64,000 nucleotides of DNA, from NCBI GenBank assembly GCA_902636075.1, contig CACPQM010000008.1:1-64000 (forward strand), written 5' to 3'. The translations under genes were made by a program, and so were the position numbers. The first letter of the stretch is position 1, and the number at the start of each line of letters is the position of its first letter. Under the pieces are notes generated by a model. That model had not been told where the DNA came from. It saw nothing but the letters and a program-made list of their open reading frames with translations, and did not search any database. The stretch comes from an uncultured Pelagibacteraceae bacterium. GTDB lineage: Bacteria > Pseudomonadota > Alphaproteobacteria > Pelagibacterales > Pelagibacteraceae. Positions 28,078-35,861 of the stretch are shown here, one piece after another.

Positions 28078-28629
28078 TTATATTGTTTTTTCTTTAATTA
28101 ATTTAGAGACTTTGTTTATTTGATTTATTGTATCAGTATTCATTGGGTTTATATATGAAGCTTCTAAATAACTAGTGTAGGCTTTTTCGTAATCTTTCAT
28201 TTCCATGTATACTTGTCCTTTTCCAATTAGAGCACCGAAATGCCTGCTTTCAAGTTTTAAGACCATATCAATATCTCTAAGTGATTTTTTATACTTACCC
28301 ATAAAATATAAAGATGTTGCACGTCTATTCCAAGCTTCAGCCCAATTAGGATCTTTTTCTATAATTTTACTAAAAATCCTATATGCCCTTATATAATTTC
28401 CATTTTGAACTAGTCTTGAACCTTCTTTTAAATCAATAGTTAATTGAAAATTAGATGGATGTGTTTCCCACAAATTCCATATGCTTTTTTCTAAAATTTT
28501 TGCTTCACTTTGTGTATTACAATCTTTTAACTTACTCAAAAGTTTGTTTAAATCTAACTCATCTGTTTTTGCTGCTGAAGTCAAACATACTGTTGAAATT
28601 ATCAATAAGAAATTTAGTATTTTCAGCAT
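28078..28629 (-). CDS. Periplasmic TPR-repeat protein
   Basis: A 183-residue protein with a signal peptide (MLKILNFLLIISTVCLTSAA) and three tetratricopeptide-like repeats between residues 75 and 175 (for example YIRAYRIFSKIIEKDPNWAE, WNRRATSLYFMGKYKKSLRD, IGKGQVYMEMKDYEKAYTSY). Such proteins act as protein-binding scaffolds; no partner is evident. The start codon abuts the heptamer array at 28630-28658, which points the other way toward phnX but could also affect this gene. Confidence 0.8.
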   Translation of the reverse strand: MLKILNFLLIISTVCLTSAAKTDELDLNKLLSKLKDCNTQSEAKILEKSIWNLWETHPSNFQLTIDLKEGSRLVQNGNYIRAYRIFSKIIEKDPNWAEAWNRRATSLYFMGKYKKSLRDIDMVLKLESRHFGALIGKGQVYMEMKDYEKAYTSYLEASYINPMNTDTINQINKVSKLIKEKTI

Positions 28630-28658
28630 ATGTAATAAATCTGTAATATTTTTGTAAC
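28630..28658 (+). promoter_or_regulatory. Candidate Pho box (three heptamers, 11-bp period) upstream of phnX
   Basis: ATGTAAT (28630), CTGTAAT (28641) and TTGTAAC (28652) repeat at exactly 11 bp. This is the same pattern and strand orientation as the array ahead of pstS. TAAAAT at 28674-28679 lies 15 bases downstream as a possible -10 box, and phnX starts 117 bases after the array. The array sits directly ahead of the divergent TPR gene's start codon and might occlude or co-regulate it. Confidence 0.72.
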
Positions 28659-28775
28659 ATTAATAAAACAAGTTAAAATCAAAATAAACAGCAATAAAAT
28701 CAGTATTATTATTCAATTAAAGATATGATTAATTTCAAATATTAAATTTTAATTAAAAGATTCGAAAAAAAACAT

Positions 28776-29570
28776 ATGAAAAATTCCAATATAGAAGGAA
28801 TTGTATTTGATTTAGCTGGTACATTAATAGATTTTGGAAGCCTTGCGCCATCTCAAGTTCTTATAGAATTATTTGATAGGTTTGGAATTAAAATTACACG
28901 AAAACAAGCCATAGGACCAATGGGTATTGAAAAACGAGCCCATATAAAAGCATTGCTAACAACAAGAAAAATTAATTCGCAGTGGAAAAAAAAATTTAAA
29001 TCAAAACCAACAGATAAAGATATTGATAAATTGTTTAAACTTTTTAATCCAGAATTAAAAAAAATAATTAAGAAACATTCAAAATTTATATCAGGAAGTA
29101 AAAAAACTTTAGATTTTATAAAAAACAAAAAAATAAAAATAGGAATCAATACCGGATATTCAGAAGAAATTCTAAATGTTATATTGCCAGAACTAAAAAA
29201 ACAAAGATTTATACCTGATGTGTCATATAGTTCTTCATACACAAAAATTGGAAGACCCTCAGCTGAAATAATATATAAAATTTTTTCTGAATTAAATATT
29301 ACCAAGGGATCAAATTGTATAAAAGTTGATGACACTATTCCTGGATTGTTAGAGGGAGTAAATGCTGGGATGTGGGTAGTGGGTGTTATATTTTCAGGTA
29401 ATGAATTTGGTAAAACAGAAGTCGAATTTAATAGACTTTCTTTTAAAGATAAAACTAAATTTAGAAAAAAGATCAAGAATAAATTTAAGAAAGTAGGCGC
29501 TCACTATGTAATAGATACAATTAAAGATTTACCTAAAATTATCAAAATAATTCAAACTAGAATTAAATAA
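28776..29570 (+). CDS. phnX: Phosphonoacetaldehyde hydrolase (phosphonatase)
   Basis: HAD-family enzyme splitting phosphonoacetaldehyde into acetaldehyde and phosphate (264 residues, as for PhnX). The key residues of the Bacillus cereus enzyme are at the same numbers: nucleophile Asp12 with Ala14 in FDLAGTLIDFG, then Met49, Schiff-base Lys53 and His56 in GPMGIEKRAHIKAL. Later motifs are GINTGYSEE, KVDDTIPGLLEGVNAGMW and VGVIFSGNEFG. The lysine separates PhnX from ordinary HAD phosphatases. The partner transaminase PhnW, which makes the substrate from 2-aminoethylphosphonate, is not in the window. The upstream heptamer array suggests Pho control. Confidence 0.9.
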   Translation: MKNSNIEGIVFDLAGTLIDFGSLAPSQVLIELFDRFGIKITRKQAIGPMGIEKRAHIKALLTTRKINSQWKKKFKSKPTDKDIDKLFKLFNPELKKIIKKHSKFISGSKKTLDFIKNKKIKIGINTGYSEEILNVILPELKKQRFIPDVSYSSSYTKIGRPSAEIIYKIFSELNITKGSNCIKVDDTIPGLLEGVNAGMWVVGVIFSGNEFGKTEVEFNRLSFKDKTKFRKKIKNKFKKVGAHYVIDTIKDLPKIIKIIQTRIK

Positions 29571-29608
29571 AATTACTTAATGAAAAGCATTTTTTAAGAC
29601 CGTGGAAA

Positions 29609-30760
29609 TTAAAAAAGCTTCTTTTTGTGTGTCCATGGACCTTTTTTTGTTTTAGGTAAAAATTTTTCAAGATCAATAAGGACTTTTTCAGACAATTTTC
29701 TGTAGGTGGTAAGTTTTCCTCCATAAATATTCAATAAAGGTAATTTTTTTATAATTTTTAAATCAAAAACATAATCTCTTGTGACTTTTGAGGCTGTTTT
29801 AAAATCTTCAATTAGAGGTCTTATCCCAGAATATGTATCTACGATGTCCTTTGATGTTATTTGTTTTTTTAAGTAATTATTTACTGAACTAATTAAATAT
29901 CTAATTTCTTTTTTTGATATTCCTTTATTTTCAGGTGATTTCACCTCTTCTTCAGTTGTTCCAATTAAAGAAAACTTCCCTTTATAAGGTATTACAAATA
30001 TTATTCTTTTATCAGTATTTTGAAATGTGAACGCAACATTTTCTTTGTACAATTTTTTTGTAATAATATGACTTCCTTTAACCAATCTAATTTTTTTCTT
30101 AGATTTAATTTTTATATTTTTATTTAAGGTTTCATTTATCCACGGTCCAGATGCATTAATCAAAATTTTTGACTTTACTTTTTCACCATTTTCAAGACTA
30201 ATAATCCATTCATTGCCAATAATTTCAGCTTTTTTAACTTTGTTGTATTCTAGTATTTTAGCGTTATTTCTTTTTGCATCTTTGGTATTTAATTTCGTTA
30301 ATTTTTTATCGTCAATTTGTATATCAAAATATTGAAAACCGGTTTTGTATTTTTCTTTAAGAATATTTGAAAATTTTTTTCTAAGATCAAATGTTTTTGA
30401 TTTTGGTATATTACTTTTGCCACCTAAATTATCGTACAAAAATAAACCAATTTTAATTAACCAGGCTGGTCGAATTTTATCTGCATAAGGAATTATAAAA
30501 GGAATGGGTTTTGAAATATGTTTAGCAATTTTATAAACAATTTCTCTTTCTTTTAAAGATTCTCTAACTAATTTGAATTCATAATTTTCTAAATAACGAA
30601 GACCACCATGTATTAATTTCGTTGACCAGGATGAAGTTGCTCCACCAATCTCACCTTTGTCAGCTAAACAAACTGATAAACCTCTACCTGCAGCATCCCT
30701 TGCAATACCTGCACCGTTTATACCGCCACCTATTATGAATAAATCGAATATTTTAGACAT
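29609..30760 (-). CDS. glpD: FAD-dependent glycerol-3-phosphate dehydrogenase-like protein, short form
   Basis: FAD oxidoreductase similar to GlpD, which oxidises glycerol-3-phosphate to dihydroxyacetone phosphate. The FAD-binding start is FIIGGGINGAGIARDAAGRG, followed by SSWSTKLIHGGLRYLE and the family end of the FAD domain YGGKLTTYRKLSEKVL. At 383 residues it stops just where the C-terminal helical domain (about 110-130 residues in other GlpD) should begin. No continuation was found in the 38 bases before phnX ends. It diverges from ugpB, whose substrate yields glycerol-3-phosphate, so the function fits. Confidence 0.82.
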   Translation of the reverse strand: MSKIFDLFIIGGGINGAGIARDAAGRGLSVCLADKGEIGGATSSWSTKLIHGGLRYLENYEFKLVRESLKEREIVYKIAKHISKPIPFIIPYADKIRPAWLIKIGLFLYDNLGGKSNIPKSKTFDLRKKFSNILKEKYKTGFQYFDIQIDDKKLTKLNTKDAKRNNAKILEYNKVKKAEIIGNEWIISLENGEKVKSKILINASGPWINETLNKNIKIKSKKKIRLVKGSHIITKKLYKENVAFTFQNTDKRIIFVIPYKGKFSLIGTTEEEVKSPENKGISKKEIRYLISSVNNYLKKQITSKDIVDTYSGIRPLIEDFKTASKVTRDYVFDLKIIKKLPLLNIYGGKLTTYRKLSEKVLIDLEKFLPKTKKGPWTHKKKLF

Positions 30761-30823
30761 TTAAATTATGATTTGTTTTAAAATATACAACCTCTTTTAG
30801 AAACATTATATATTTTTACATTT

Positions 30824-30852
30824 AAGTAATCAAAATTTAACGATACTTTAAC
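30824..30852 (+). promoter_or_regulatory. Candidate Pho box (three heptamers, 11-bp period) upstream of ugpB
   Basis: AAGTAAT (30824), ATTTAAC (30835) and CTTTAAC (30846) repeat at 11 bp, a weaker version of the pstS and phnX arrays. The leftmost pstS unit, ATTTAAC, recurs exactly. The ugpB start is 48 bases downstream. In E. coli the ugp operon is under PhoB, which supports the reading, but chance matches are likely in such AT-rich DNA. Confidence 0.5.
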
Positions 30853-30899
30853 ATAAATAATTTATCTAATTAAAATTATAAATTAATAAAAGGGGTACA

Positions 30900-32207
30900 A
30901 TGAAAAAAATATTGAGTGTTTTAACAATTCTATTTACTTTCTCATTTACATCACACAGTTATTCAAAGACAGAAATTCATTGGTGGTATGGAAATAGTGG
31001 ATTTCTTGGTGATGTAATTATTGAAATTGCAAATAGATTTAATGCTTCACAAGATGAATACACCGTCGTTCCTACAGGTAAAGGAAGTTATGAAGATAAC
31101 ATGGCGGCAACTATAGCTGCATTTAGAGCAGGAGACCAACCACATTATTCACAGGTTTACGATGCTGGTGCTGCAATTATGGTAGCCCAAGTTAAAAATG
31201 GCGTTGTTATTGGTTTTGAAGATATGGCTGAGAAATATGGAATTAAAGTAGATGCAGATAATTATATTCCTGGAATTAAAAACTTCTATGCTGACTCTGA
31301 TGGAAAAATGATAGGTGTTCCTTTTAATAGTTCAACTTGCTTAATGTATGCAAATATGGACATATTGAAAGAAGTAGGAATAGAATCAGTTCCAAAAACT
31401 TATGAAGAATTTGAGGCTATGGCTCCAAAAATTAAAGCTGCTGGATATATTCCTTTACTTCAAAGTCACTCTCCTTGGATCTGGACAGAAAATTTCTTTT
31501 CAAGACATAATCTACTTATGACAGATGGAAACAATGGTTACGATGCTGTTCCGACAAAAACTTTATTTGCTGAAACAGATGCATTTGTTTATCATTGGAA
31601 AAAAGTAAAAGAATGGTACGAAAAAGGTCTCTACGGCTATAAAGGAAGAGCTTGGGGAGATAATCAAGCACCATTTATAGCAGGTGAGGCTGCTTTTTGG
31701 TTTGGATCTGCTGCATCATTTGGTGGAATGAAAGGTGTTGTTCCAAATTTTACAGTTAATCATATTCCTTATTGGGATTCAGTAACTGGTGGCAAAGAGT
31801 ATCCAACATTTATTGGTGGCGCAGCAAACTGGATCTTAAATGGTCATACAGAAGAAGAGTATAAAGGACTTGCTAAATTCATCGAATTTATGGGTTCTCC
31901 TGAAATGGATTTATACTATCACAACATGACAGGTTATTCTGCTGTAACTAAAGGTGGTATAGAATTAGCTGAAACTATAAACTTTTATAGAGCTTCTCCA
32001 TATCACAAAGCTGTTGGTGAACAATTAAGCTTAGAAGGTTCAACTATTCCTGGTGGATATAGAGCTGGTAACTGGCCTCAAATTCGTGAAGTAATTTACG
32101 AAAATGTTGAGCCAATGTTAAATGGCAAAATATCAATCGAAAAAGGATTAAAGAACATGGATAAGGGTGCAGCTAAATTGTTAAAACAATTTGCTAAGAC
32201 TCTTTAA
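30900..32207 (+). CDS. ugpB: Glycerol-3-phosphate/glycerophosphodiester ABC transporter, binding protein
   Basis: Periplasmic receptor of the Ugp system (435 residues, same as E. coli UgpB). The signal peptide is residues 1-20. The mature part starts TEIHWWYGNSGFLGD and has the UgpB-specific segments YEDNMAATIAAFRAG, QVYDAGAAIMV and IGVPFNSSTCLMYANMD, with GGAANWILNG further on. The ribosome site AAAAGGGG precedes the ATG by six bases. It leads ugpB-A-E-E-C-Q, separated from ugpA by a 13-bp stem-loop. Confidence 0.92.
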   Translation: MKKILSVLTILFTFSFTSHSYSKTEIHWWYGNSGFLGDVIIEIANRFNASQDEYTVVPTGKGSYEDNMAATIAAFRAGDQPHYSQVYDAGAAIMVAQVKNGVVIGFEDMAEKYGIKVDADNYIPGIKNFYADSDGKMIGVPFNSSTCLMYANMDILKEVGIESVPKTYEEFEAMAPKIKAAGYIPLLQSHSPWIWTENFFSRHNLLMTDGNNGYDAVPTKTLFAETDAFVYHWKKVKEWYEKGLYGYKGRAWGDNQAPFIAGEAAFWFGSAASFGGMKGVVPNFTVNHIPYWDSVTGGKEYPTFIGGAANWILNGHTEEEYKGLAKFIEFMGSPEMDLYYHNMTGYSAVTKGGIELAETINFYRASPYHKAVGEQLSLEGSTIPGGYRAGNWPQIREVIYENVEPMLNGKISIEKGLKNMDKGAAKLLKQFAKTL

Positions 32208-32215
32208 AAAATAAT

Positions 32216-32253
32216 ATAAATAAGGAGGGTATTAATATAACCTCCTTATTTAT
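32216..32253 (+). repeat. Intra-operonic stem-loop between ugpB and ugpA
   Basis: ATAAATAAGGAGG (32216-32228) and CCTCCTTATTTAT (32241-32253) form a perfect 13-bp stem around 12 bases, ending three bases before the ugpA start. There is no long T-tract. It may stabilise the 3' end of ugpB messenger and hide the AAGGAGG sequence in its left arm, thus limiting ugpA translation. Confidence 0.82.
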
Positions 32254-32256
32254 TAT

Positions 32257-33135
32257 ATGAAAAAAGTTCAGTTTAAATCAAACTATTCACAGTATTTTTT
32301 TTTAGCACCACAGCTAGGTATTTTATTAATATTTTTATATTGGCCAATAATACAAACTTTTAGAGATGCATTTACCATGCAAGATGCATTTGGATTTGGA
32401 AGACAATTTGTATGGTTTGATAATTTTTTATTTATCTTTGATGACCCGGCTTATTTTATAGCTTTTAAGTTTACTATTATTTATAGCTTTGTGATAACAC
32501 TTGTCACAGGAGCCATTGGATTGTTACTTGCTGTAAATGCCAATAATGTAATGCATGGAAAAAGTGCCTACAAAACTCTTTTGATTTGGCCTTATGCTAT
32601 CGCGCCAGCTGTGGTGGGTGTTATGGCAAATTATTTTTTTAGTGAAAGATTTGGATTATTGTATCATCTATTTAACGATTTATGGGGTTTTAATTGGTAT
32701 GAAAGTGTTTTTGATTCTTATATCTACTTAATAATAGCAGGATCATGGAAACAAATAAGTGCTAATTTTATTTTCTTCTTAGCCGGTCTTCAAGCAATAC
32801 AAAAATCTGTCATTGAAGCATCGATAATTGATTGTAAAAGTAGTTTCAGAAGATTTTGGACAATCACTTTCCCTCTATTGATGCCCACAACTTTCTTTTT
32901 AATCATTATCAATATAACTTATGCTTTTTTTGATACTTTTGGAATAATTGACACTACAACAATTGGTGCACCCTCAGGTGAAACAAGAACTCTTGTTTAT
33001 AAAGCCTACATGGACGGATTTAGGGGGTTAGACTTAGGAAGTGCTGGTGCTCAATCAATTATGATGATGTTGATTGTTTTAGTTATTACAATTTTTCAAT
33101 TTAGATACATAGAAGGGAAAATACATTACAATTAA
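32257..33135 (+). CDS. ugpA: Glycerol-3-phosphate ABC transporter permease
   Basis: Inner-membrane permease of Ugp (292 residues, as in E. coli). The family start is YFFLAPQLGILLIFLYWPII, with QTFRDAFTMQDAFG just after it. The EAA coupling loop is VIEASIIDCKSSFRRFWTIT (residues about 187-206), followed by PLLMPTTFFLIIINITYAF. The ATG directly follows the ugpB-ugpA stem-loop, and the stop is one base before the first ugpE. Confidence 0.9.
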   Translation: MKKVQFKSNYSQYFFLAPQLGILLIFLYWPIIQTFRDAFTMQDAFGFGRQFVWFDNFLFIFDDPAYFIAFKFTIIYSFVITLVTGAIGLLLAVNANNVMHGKSAYKTLLIWPYAIAPAVVGVMANYFFSERFGLLYHLFNDLWGFNWYESVFDSYIYLIIAGSWKQISANFIFFLAGLQAIQKSVIEASIIDCKSSFRRFWTITFPLLMPTTFFLIIINITYAFFDTFGIIDTTTIGAPSGETRTLVYKAYMDGFRGLDLGSAGAQSIMMMLIVLVITIFQFRYIEGKIHYN

Positions 33136-33136
33136 A

Positions 33137-33958
33137 ATGATTAGATATTTTTCATCAAACTTTTCTCATTTAATTCTTTTGATAGGCATTTTTATTATGA
33201 TAATCCCTGTGTGGTTAATTTTTGCAAGCTCAACTCACACAGCTTTGATTATTAATACCCAAGGTCTTCAATTTTTTTTAGGAGATAAGTTTTTAGAGAA
33301 TTATACAAAAGTTTTATTATATGAGGGTGGTTTTTTTAAAGAAATTACTGTATATAAGATGTTTTTAAATAGTTTTTTAATGGCAACTGGAGTTGCGTTT
33401 TTATCAGTTATTTCATCTCTTATGACTGCATATGTCTTAGTTTATTTTAGAGTGAAATATGCAACATTATTATTTTGGATAATTTTTATTACTATACTAG
33501 TCCCTCTGGAGTTAAGAATTTTTCCTACCTATTCTGTTATGTCTACACTTAACTTAGTAAACTCATATTGGGGACTAATTATTCCAATTTCAGCTTCTGC
33601 TATAGCTACTTTATTTTTTAGGCAGTTTTATAAAACTATACCTGATGAATTACTTGAATCAGCAAAATTAGATGGCGCAAATACTTGGAGATTTTTTATT
33701 GACTTTTTAGTGCCATTGTCAAAAACAATGATTGTTGCAATGTTCATATTTATGTTTGTATTCGGTTATAATCAATATTTATGGCCGATATTAGTAACTT
33801 CTTCTGAACAATATTGGACTGTTGTCATGGGATTAAAGATGATGTCTGGATCAATCGTTAACAAATTTGCATTTGTCATCATGTCAATGATACCACCAGT
33901 ATTAATCATAATTGTATTACAAAAATATTTTATTAAAGGGATTTTTCAAGACAAATGA
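33137..33958 (+). CDS. ugpE: Glycerol-3-phosphate ABC transporter permease, copy 1
   Basis: Partner permease to UgpA (273 residues; E. coli UgpE has 281). It has six predicted helices. The coupling loop is LLESAKLDGANTWRFFIDFL (residues about 173-192), followed by VPLSKTMIVAMFIFMFVFGY. It is the first of two adjacent UgpE homologues and overlaps the second by four bases. It shares with it a 53-base identical block (33623-33675) and similar N-termini (PVWLIFASSTH against PIWLSFASSTH). Copy 1 lacks about ten residues present near the C-terminus of copy 2 (the SYEGVALPRTAER region) and may be the derived copy. Confidence 0.88.
   Translation: MIRYFSSNFSHLILLIGIFIMIIPVWLIFASSTHTALIINTQGLQFFLGDKFLENYTKVLLYEGGFFKEITVYKMFLNSFLMATGVAFLSVISSLMTAYVLVYFRVKYATLLFWIIFITILVPLELRIFPTYSVMSTLNLVNSYWGLIIPISASAIATLFFRQFYKTIPDELLESAKLDGANTWRFFIDFLVPLSKTMIVAMFIFMFVFGYNQYLWPILVTSSEQYWTVVMGLKMMSGSIVNKFAFVIMSMIPPVLIIIVLQKYFIKGIFQDK
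33623..33675 (+). repeat. 53-bp direct repeat, copy in first ugpE
   Basis: This 53-base block is identical to 34441-34493 and lies at the same codon position (from about codon 163) in both ugpE genes. It covers FYKTIPDELLESAKLDG, the stretch leading into the ATPase-coupling loop. Surrounding DNA has diverged much more, so the identity implies either selection plus chance or local gene conversion. Confidence 0.9.
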
Positions 33959-34806
33959 AAATTAAATTTTCACAAATTTTAGCACACATTGTACTTATAC
34001 TAGGTGTTTTATTGATGGTAATTCCGATTTGGTTATCATTTGCTAGCTCTACCCACGATACTGTAACTATTTTAAAAGAGGGAATGCAATTTGGTCTTGG
34101 CGATCAATTAACAAGAAATTATAACGAAGTTTTAAATGAGAAGGGTGGTTGGTCAGAGGAAGTGACTGCTGCAAAAATGTTTATAAATAGCTTTATAATG
34201 GCTTTGGGAATTGCAACCCTTAAAGTAATTATCTCAGCAATGTCAGCTTATGCTTTAGTTTATTTTAGATTCAAATTTGCTGTACCGATTTTTTGGTTAA
34301 TCTTTATTACTTTACTTGTGCCTCTGGAGGTTAGGATTTTTCCAAGTTATAAGATTGTATCAGATTTAGGTTTAACTAATTCTTACACAGGTCTTGTTCT
34401 TCCATTGGTTGCATCAGCCACCGCTACGTTTTTTTTTAGACAGTTTTATAAAACTATACCTGATGAATTACTTGAATCAGCAAAATTAGATGGTGCAAAT
34501 AGTTGGAGATTTTTTATAGATTTTCTAGTTCCATTATCTAAAACAATGATTGCAGCGATGTTTATATTCATGTTTGTATACGGATATAGTCAATATTTAT
34601 GGCCGTTAATAATGACTACGAGTGAGGAATATTGGACTGTAGTTATGGGAATGAAAATTATATTTACTGAAAGTTATGAGGGAGTTGCTTTACCAAGAAC
34701 AGCAGAGAGATTTGCTTATATTATTTTATCAATGATCCCCCCAGTTTTAGTGGTAGTATTTTTGCAAAAATGGTTCATAAAAGGATTAATTCAAACAGAG
34801 AAATAA
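33955..34806 (+). CDS. ugpE: Glycerol-3-phosphate ABC transporter permease, copy 2
   Basis: Second UgpE homologue in tandem (283 residues, nearer the E. coli length). The start ATG overlaps the end of copy 1 by four bases. The coupling loop is LLESAKLDGANSWRFFIDFL, and the C-terminal region YEGVALPRTAERFAYIILSM matches ordinary UgpE, so this is probably the standard partner of UgpA. It ends directly before ugpC. Whether both copies are used, perhaps as alternative partners of UgpA for different substrates, cannot be told. Confidence 0.9.
   Translation: MKIKFSQILAHIVLILGVLLMVIPIWLSFASSTHDTVTILKEGMQFGLGDQLTRNYNEVLNEKGGWSEEVTAAKMFINSFIMALGIATLKVIISAMSAYALVYFRFKFAVPIFWLIFITLLVPLEVRIFPSYKIVSDLGLTNSYTGLVLPLVASATATFFFRQFYKTIPDELLESAKLDGANSWRFFIDFLVPLSKTMIAAMFIFMFVYGYSQYLWPLIMTTSEEYWTVVMGMKIIFTESYEGVALPRTAERFAYIILSMIPPVLVVVFLQKWFIKGLIQTEK
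34441..34493 (+). repeat. 53-bp direct repeat, copy in second ugpE
   Basis: Identical to 33623-33675, 818 bases apart, which equals the offset between the two start codons. The direct repeat could mediate deletion of one gene copy by recombination while preserving an intact in-frame ugpE. Confidence 0.9.
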
Positions 34807-35859
34807 ATGAGTTTTTTAGAATTAAATAAAGTTACTAAAATCTATCCAAACGGAACTAAAGCTGTTCATGAGACAAGTATGAATGTAGAAAATGGTGAAT
34901 TCATGGTTTTTGTTGGACCAAGCGGATGTGGAAAATCTACTCTTTTAAGAATGATTGCTGGGTTAGAAGACATAACTGAAGGTTATATAAATCTTGATGG
35001 AATATTAATTAATAAAGTTGACCCCTCAGATAGAGATGTTGCTATGGTTTTTCAGAATTATGCACTCTATCCTCATATGAATGTTTACAACAATTTGGCT
35101 TACGGATTAAAAAATAGAGGTATTTCAAAAGAAGATATTGAAAAAAAAGTTAATGAGGCAGCAAAGCTATTACAAATTTCTGAATACTTGCAAAGAAAAC
35201 CATCCATGTTGTCAGGAGGTCAAAGGCAGAGAGTTGCCATGGGAAGAGCCATTGTGAGAAATCCTAAAATATTTTTATTTGATGAGCCATTATCTAATTT
35301 AGATGCAAAACTAAGAATACAAATGAGGCTTGAAATAAAAAAGCTTCAGCAAAAAGTTGGAGTGACAAGTATATTTGTAACTCATGACCAAGTAGAAGCT
35401 ATGACCTTAGCGGATAGACTGGCAGTAATAAATAATGGCCTTATTGAGCAGCTTGGAACACCGATAGAAATTTATAATAATCCTAAATCTATGTTTGTCG
35501 CAGGATTTATAGGTTCGCCACAGATGAATTTTCTTGAAGGAGAATTAATAAATAAAACTCTTACTTCAGAAGGTTTTGAAATTAATAATGTTACAAGTGA
35601 TTTTAATGGACCAGTTATATTAGGAATTAGGCCAGAGCATATGTCGCAAACTGATAAAGGTTTAATAAATTTATCTGTAGATCTGGTAGAACAATTAGGT
35701 TCAGATAATTTGATTTATGGAGAAATAAAAAATAAAAAAGATTTTTGTTTTAGATGTCCTGGAAGTCAAATTATTAAAAAAGGAAGTAAATTATCTTTGA
35801 ACATAAATGATAACAATTATTATGTTTTTGATAAATCTAATGGTAATCGAGTAAATTAA
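34807..35859 (+). CDS. ugpC: Glycerol-3-phosphate ABC transporter ATPase
   Basis: ATPase of the Ugp importer (350 residues, MalK/UgpC subfamily). The Walker A is [18 protein letters not shown], with the Q-loop in FQNYALYPHMNVYNN. The signature is LSGGQRQRVAMGRAIV, the Walker B IFLFDEPLSNLDAKLR and the H-loop FVTHDQVEAMTLAD. A C-terminal OB-type regulatory domain begins near residue 240 (GIRPEHMS). The ATG follows the second ugpE stop with no gap. Confidence 0.92.
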   Translation: MSFLELNKVTKIYPNGTKAVHETSMNVENGEFMVFVGPSGCGKSTLLRMIAGLEDITEGYINLDGILINKVDPSDRDVAMVFQNYALYPHMNVYNNLAYGLKNRGISKEDIEKKVNEAAKLLQISEYLQRKPSMLSGGQRQRVAMGRAIVRNPKIFLFDEPLSNLDAKLRIQMRLEIKKLQQKVGVTSIFVTHDQVEAMTLADRLAVINNGLIEQLGTPIEIYNNPKSMFVAGFIGSPQMNFLEGELINKTLTSEGFEINNVTSDFNGPVILGIRPEHMSQTDKGLINLSVDLVEQLGSDNLIYGEIKNKKDFCFRCPGSQIIKKGSKLSLNINDNNYYVFDKSNGNRVN

Positions 35860-35861
35860 TT

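Noticed and set aside
28853..29476. 207-codon open frame on the minus strand across phnX
   Set aside because: It lies fully antisense to phnX, whose catalytic residues are all conserved. The frame is hydrophobic and Ser/Ile-rich, as expected from reading Lys/Asn-rich codons backwards, and no ribosome site was seen.
29571..29608. Missing C-terminal part of GlpD in another frame
   Set aside because: The 38 bases before phnX's end hold stops or no GlpD-like text in the other two frames, and the region beyond is phnX. No frameshift can restore the domain.
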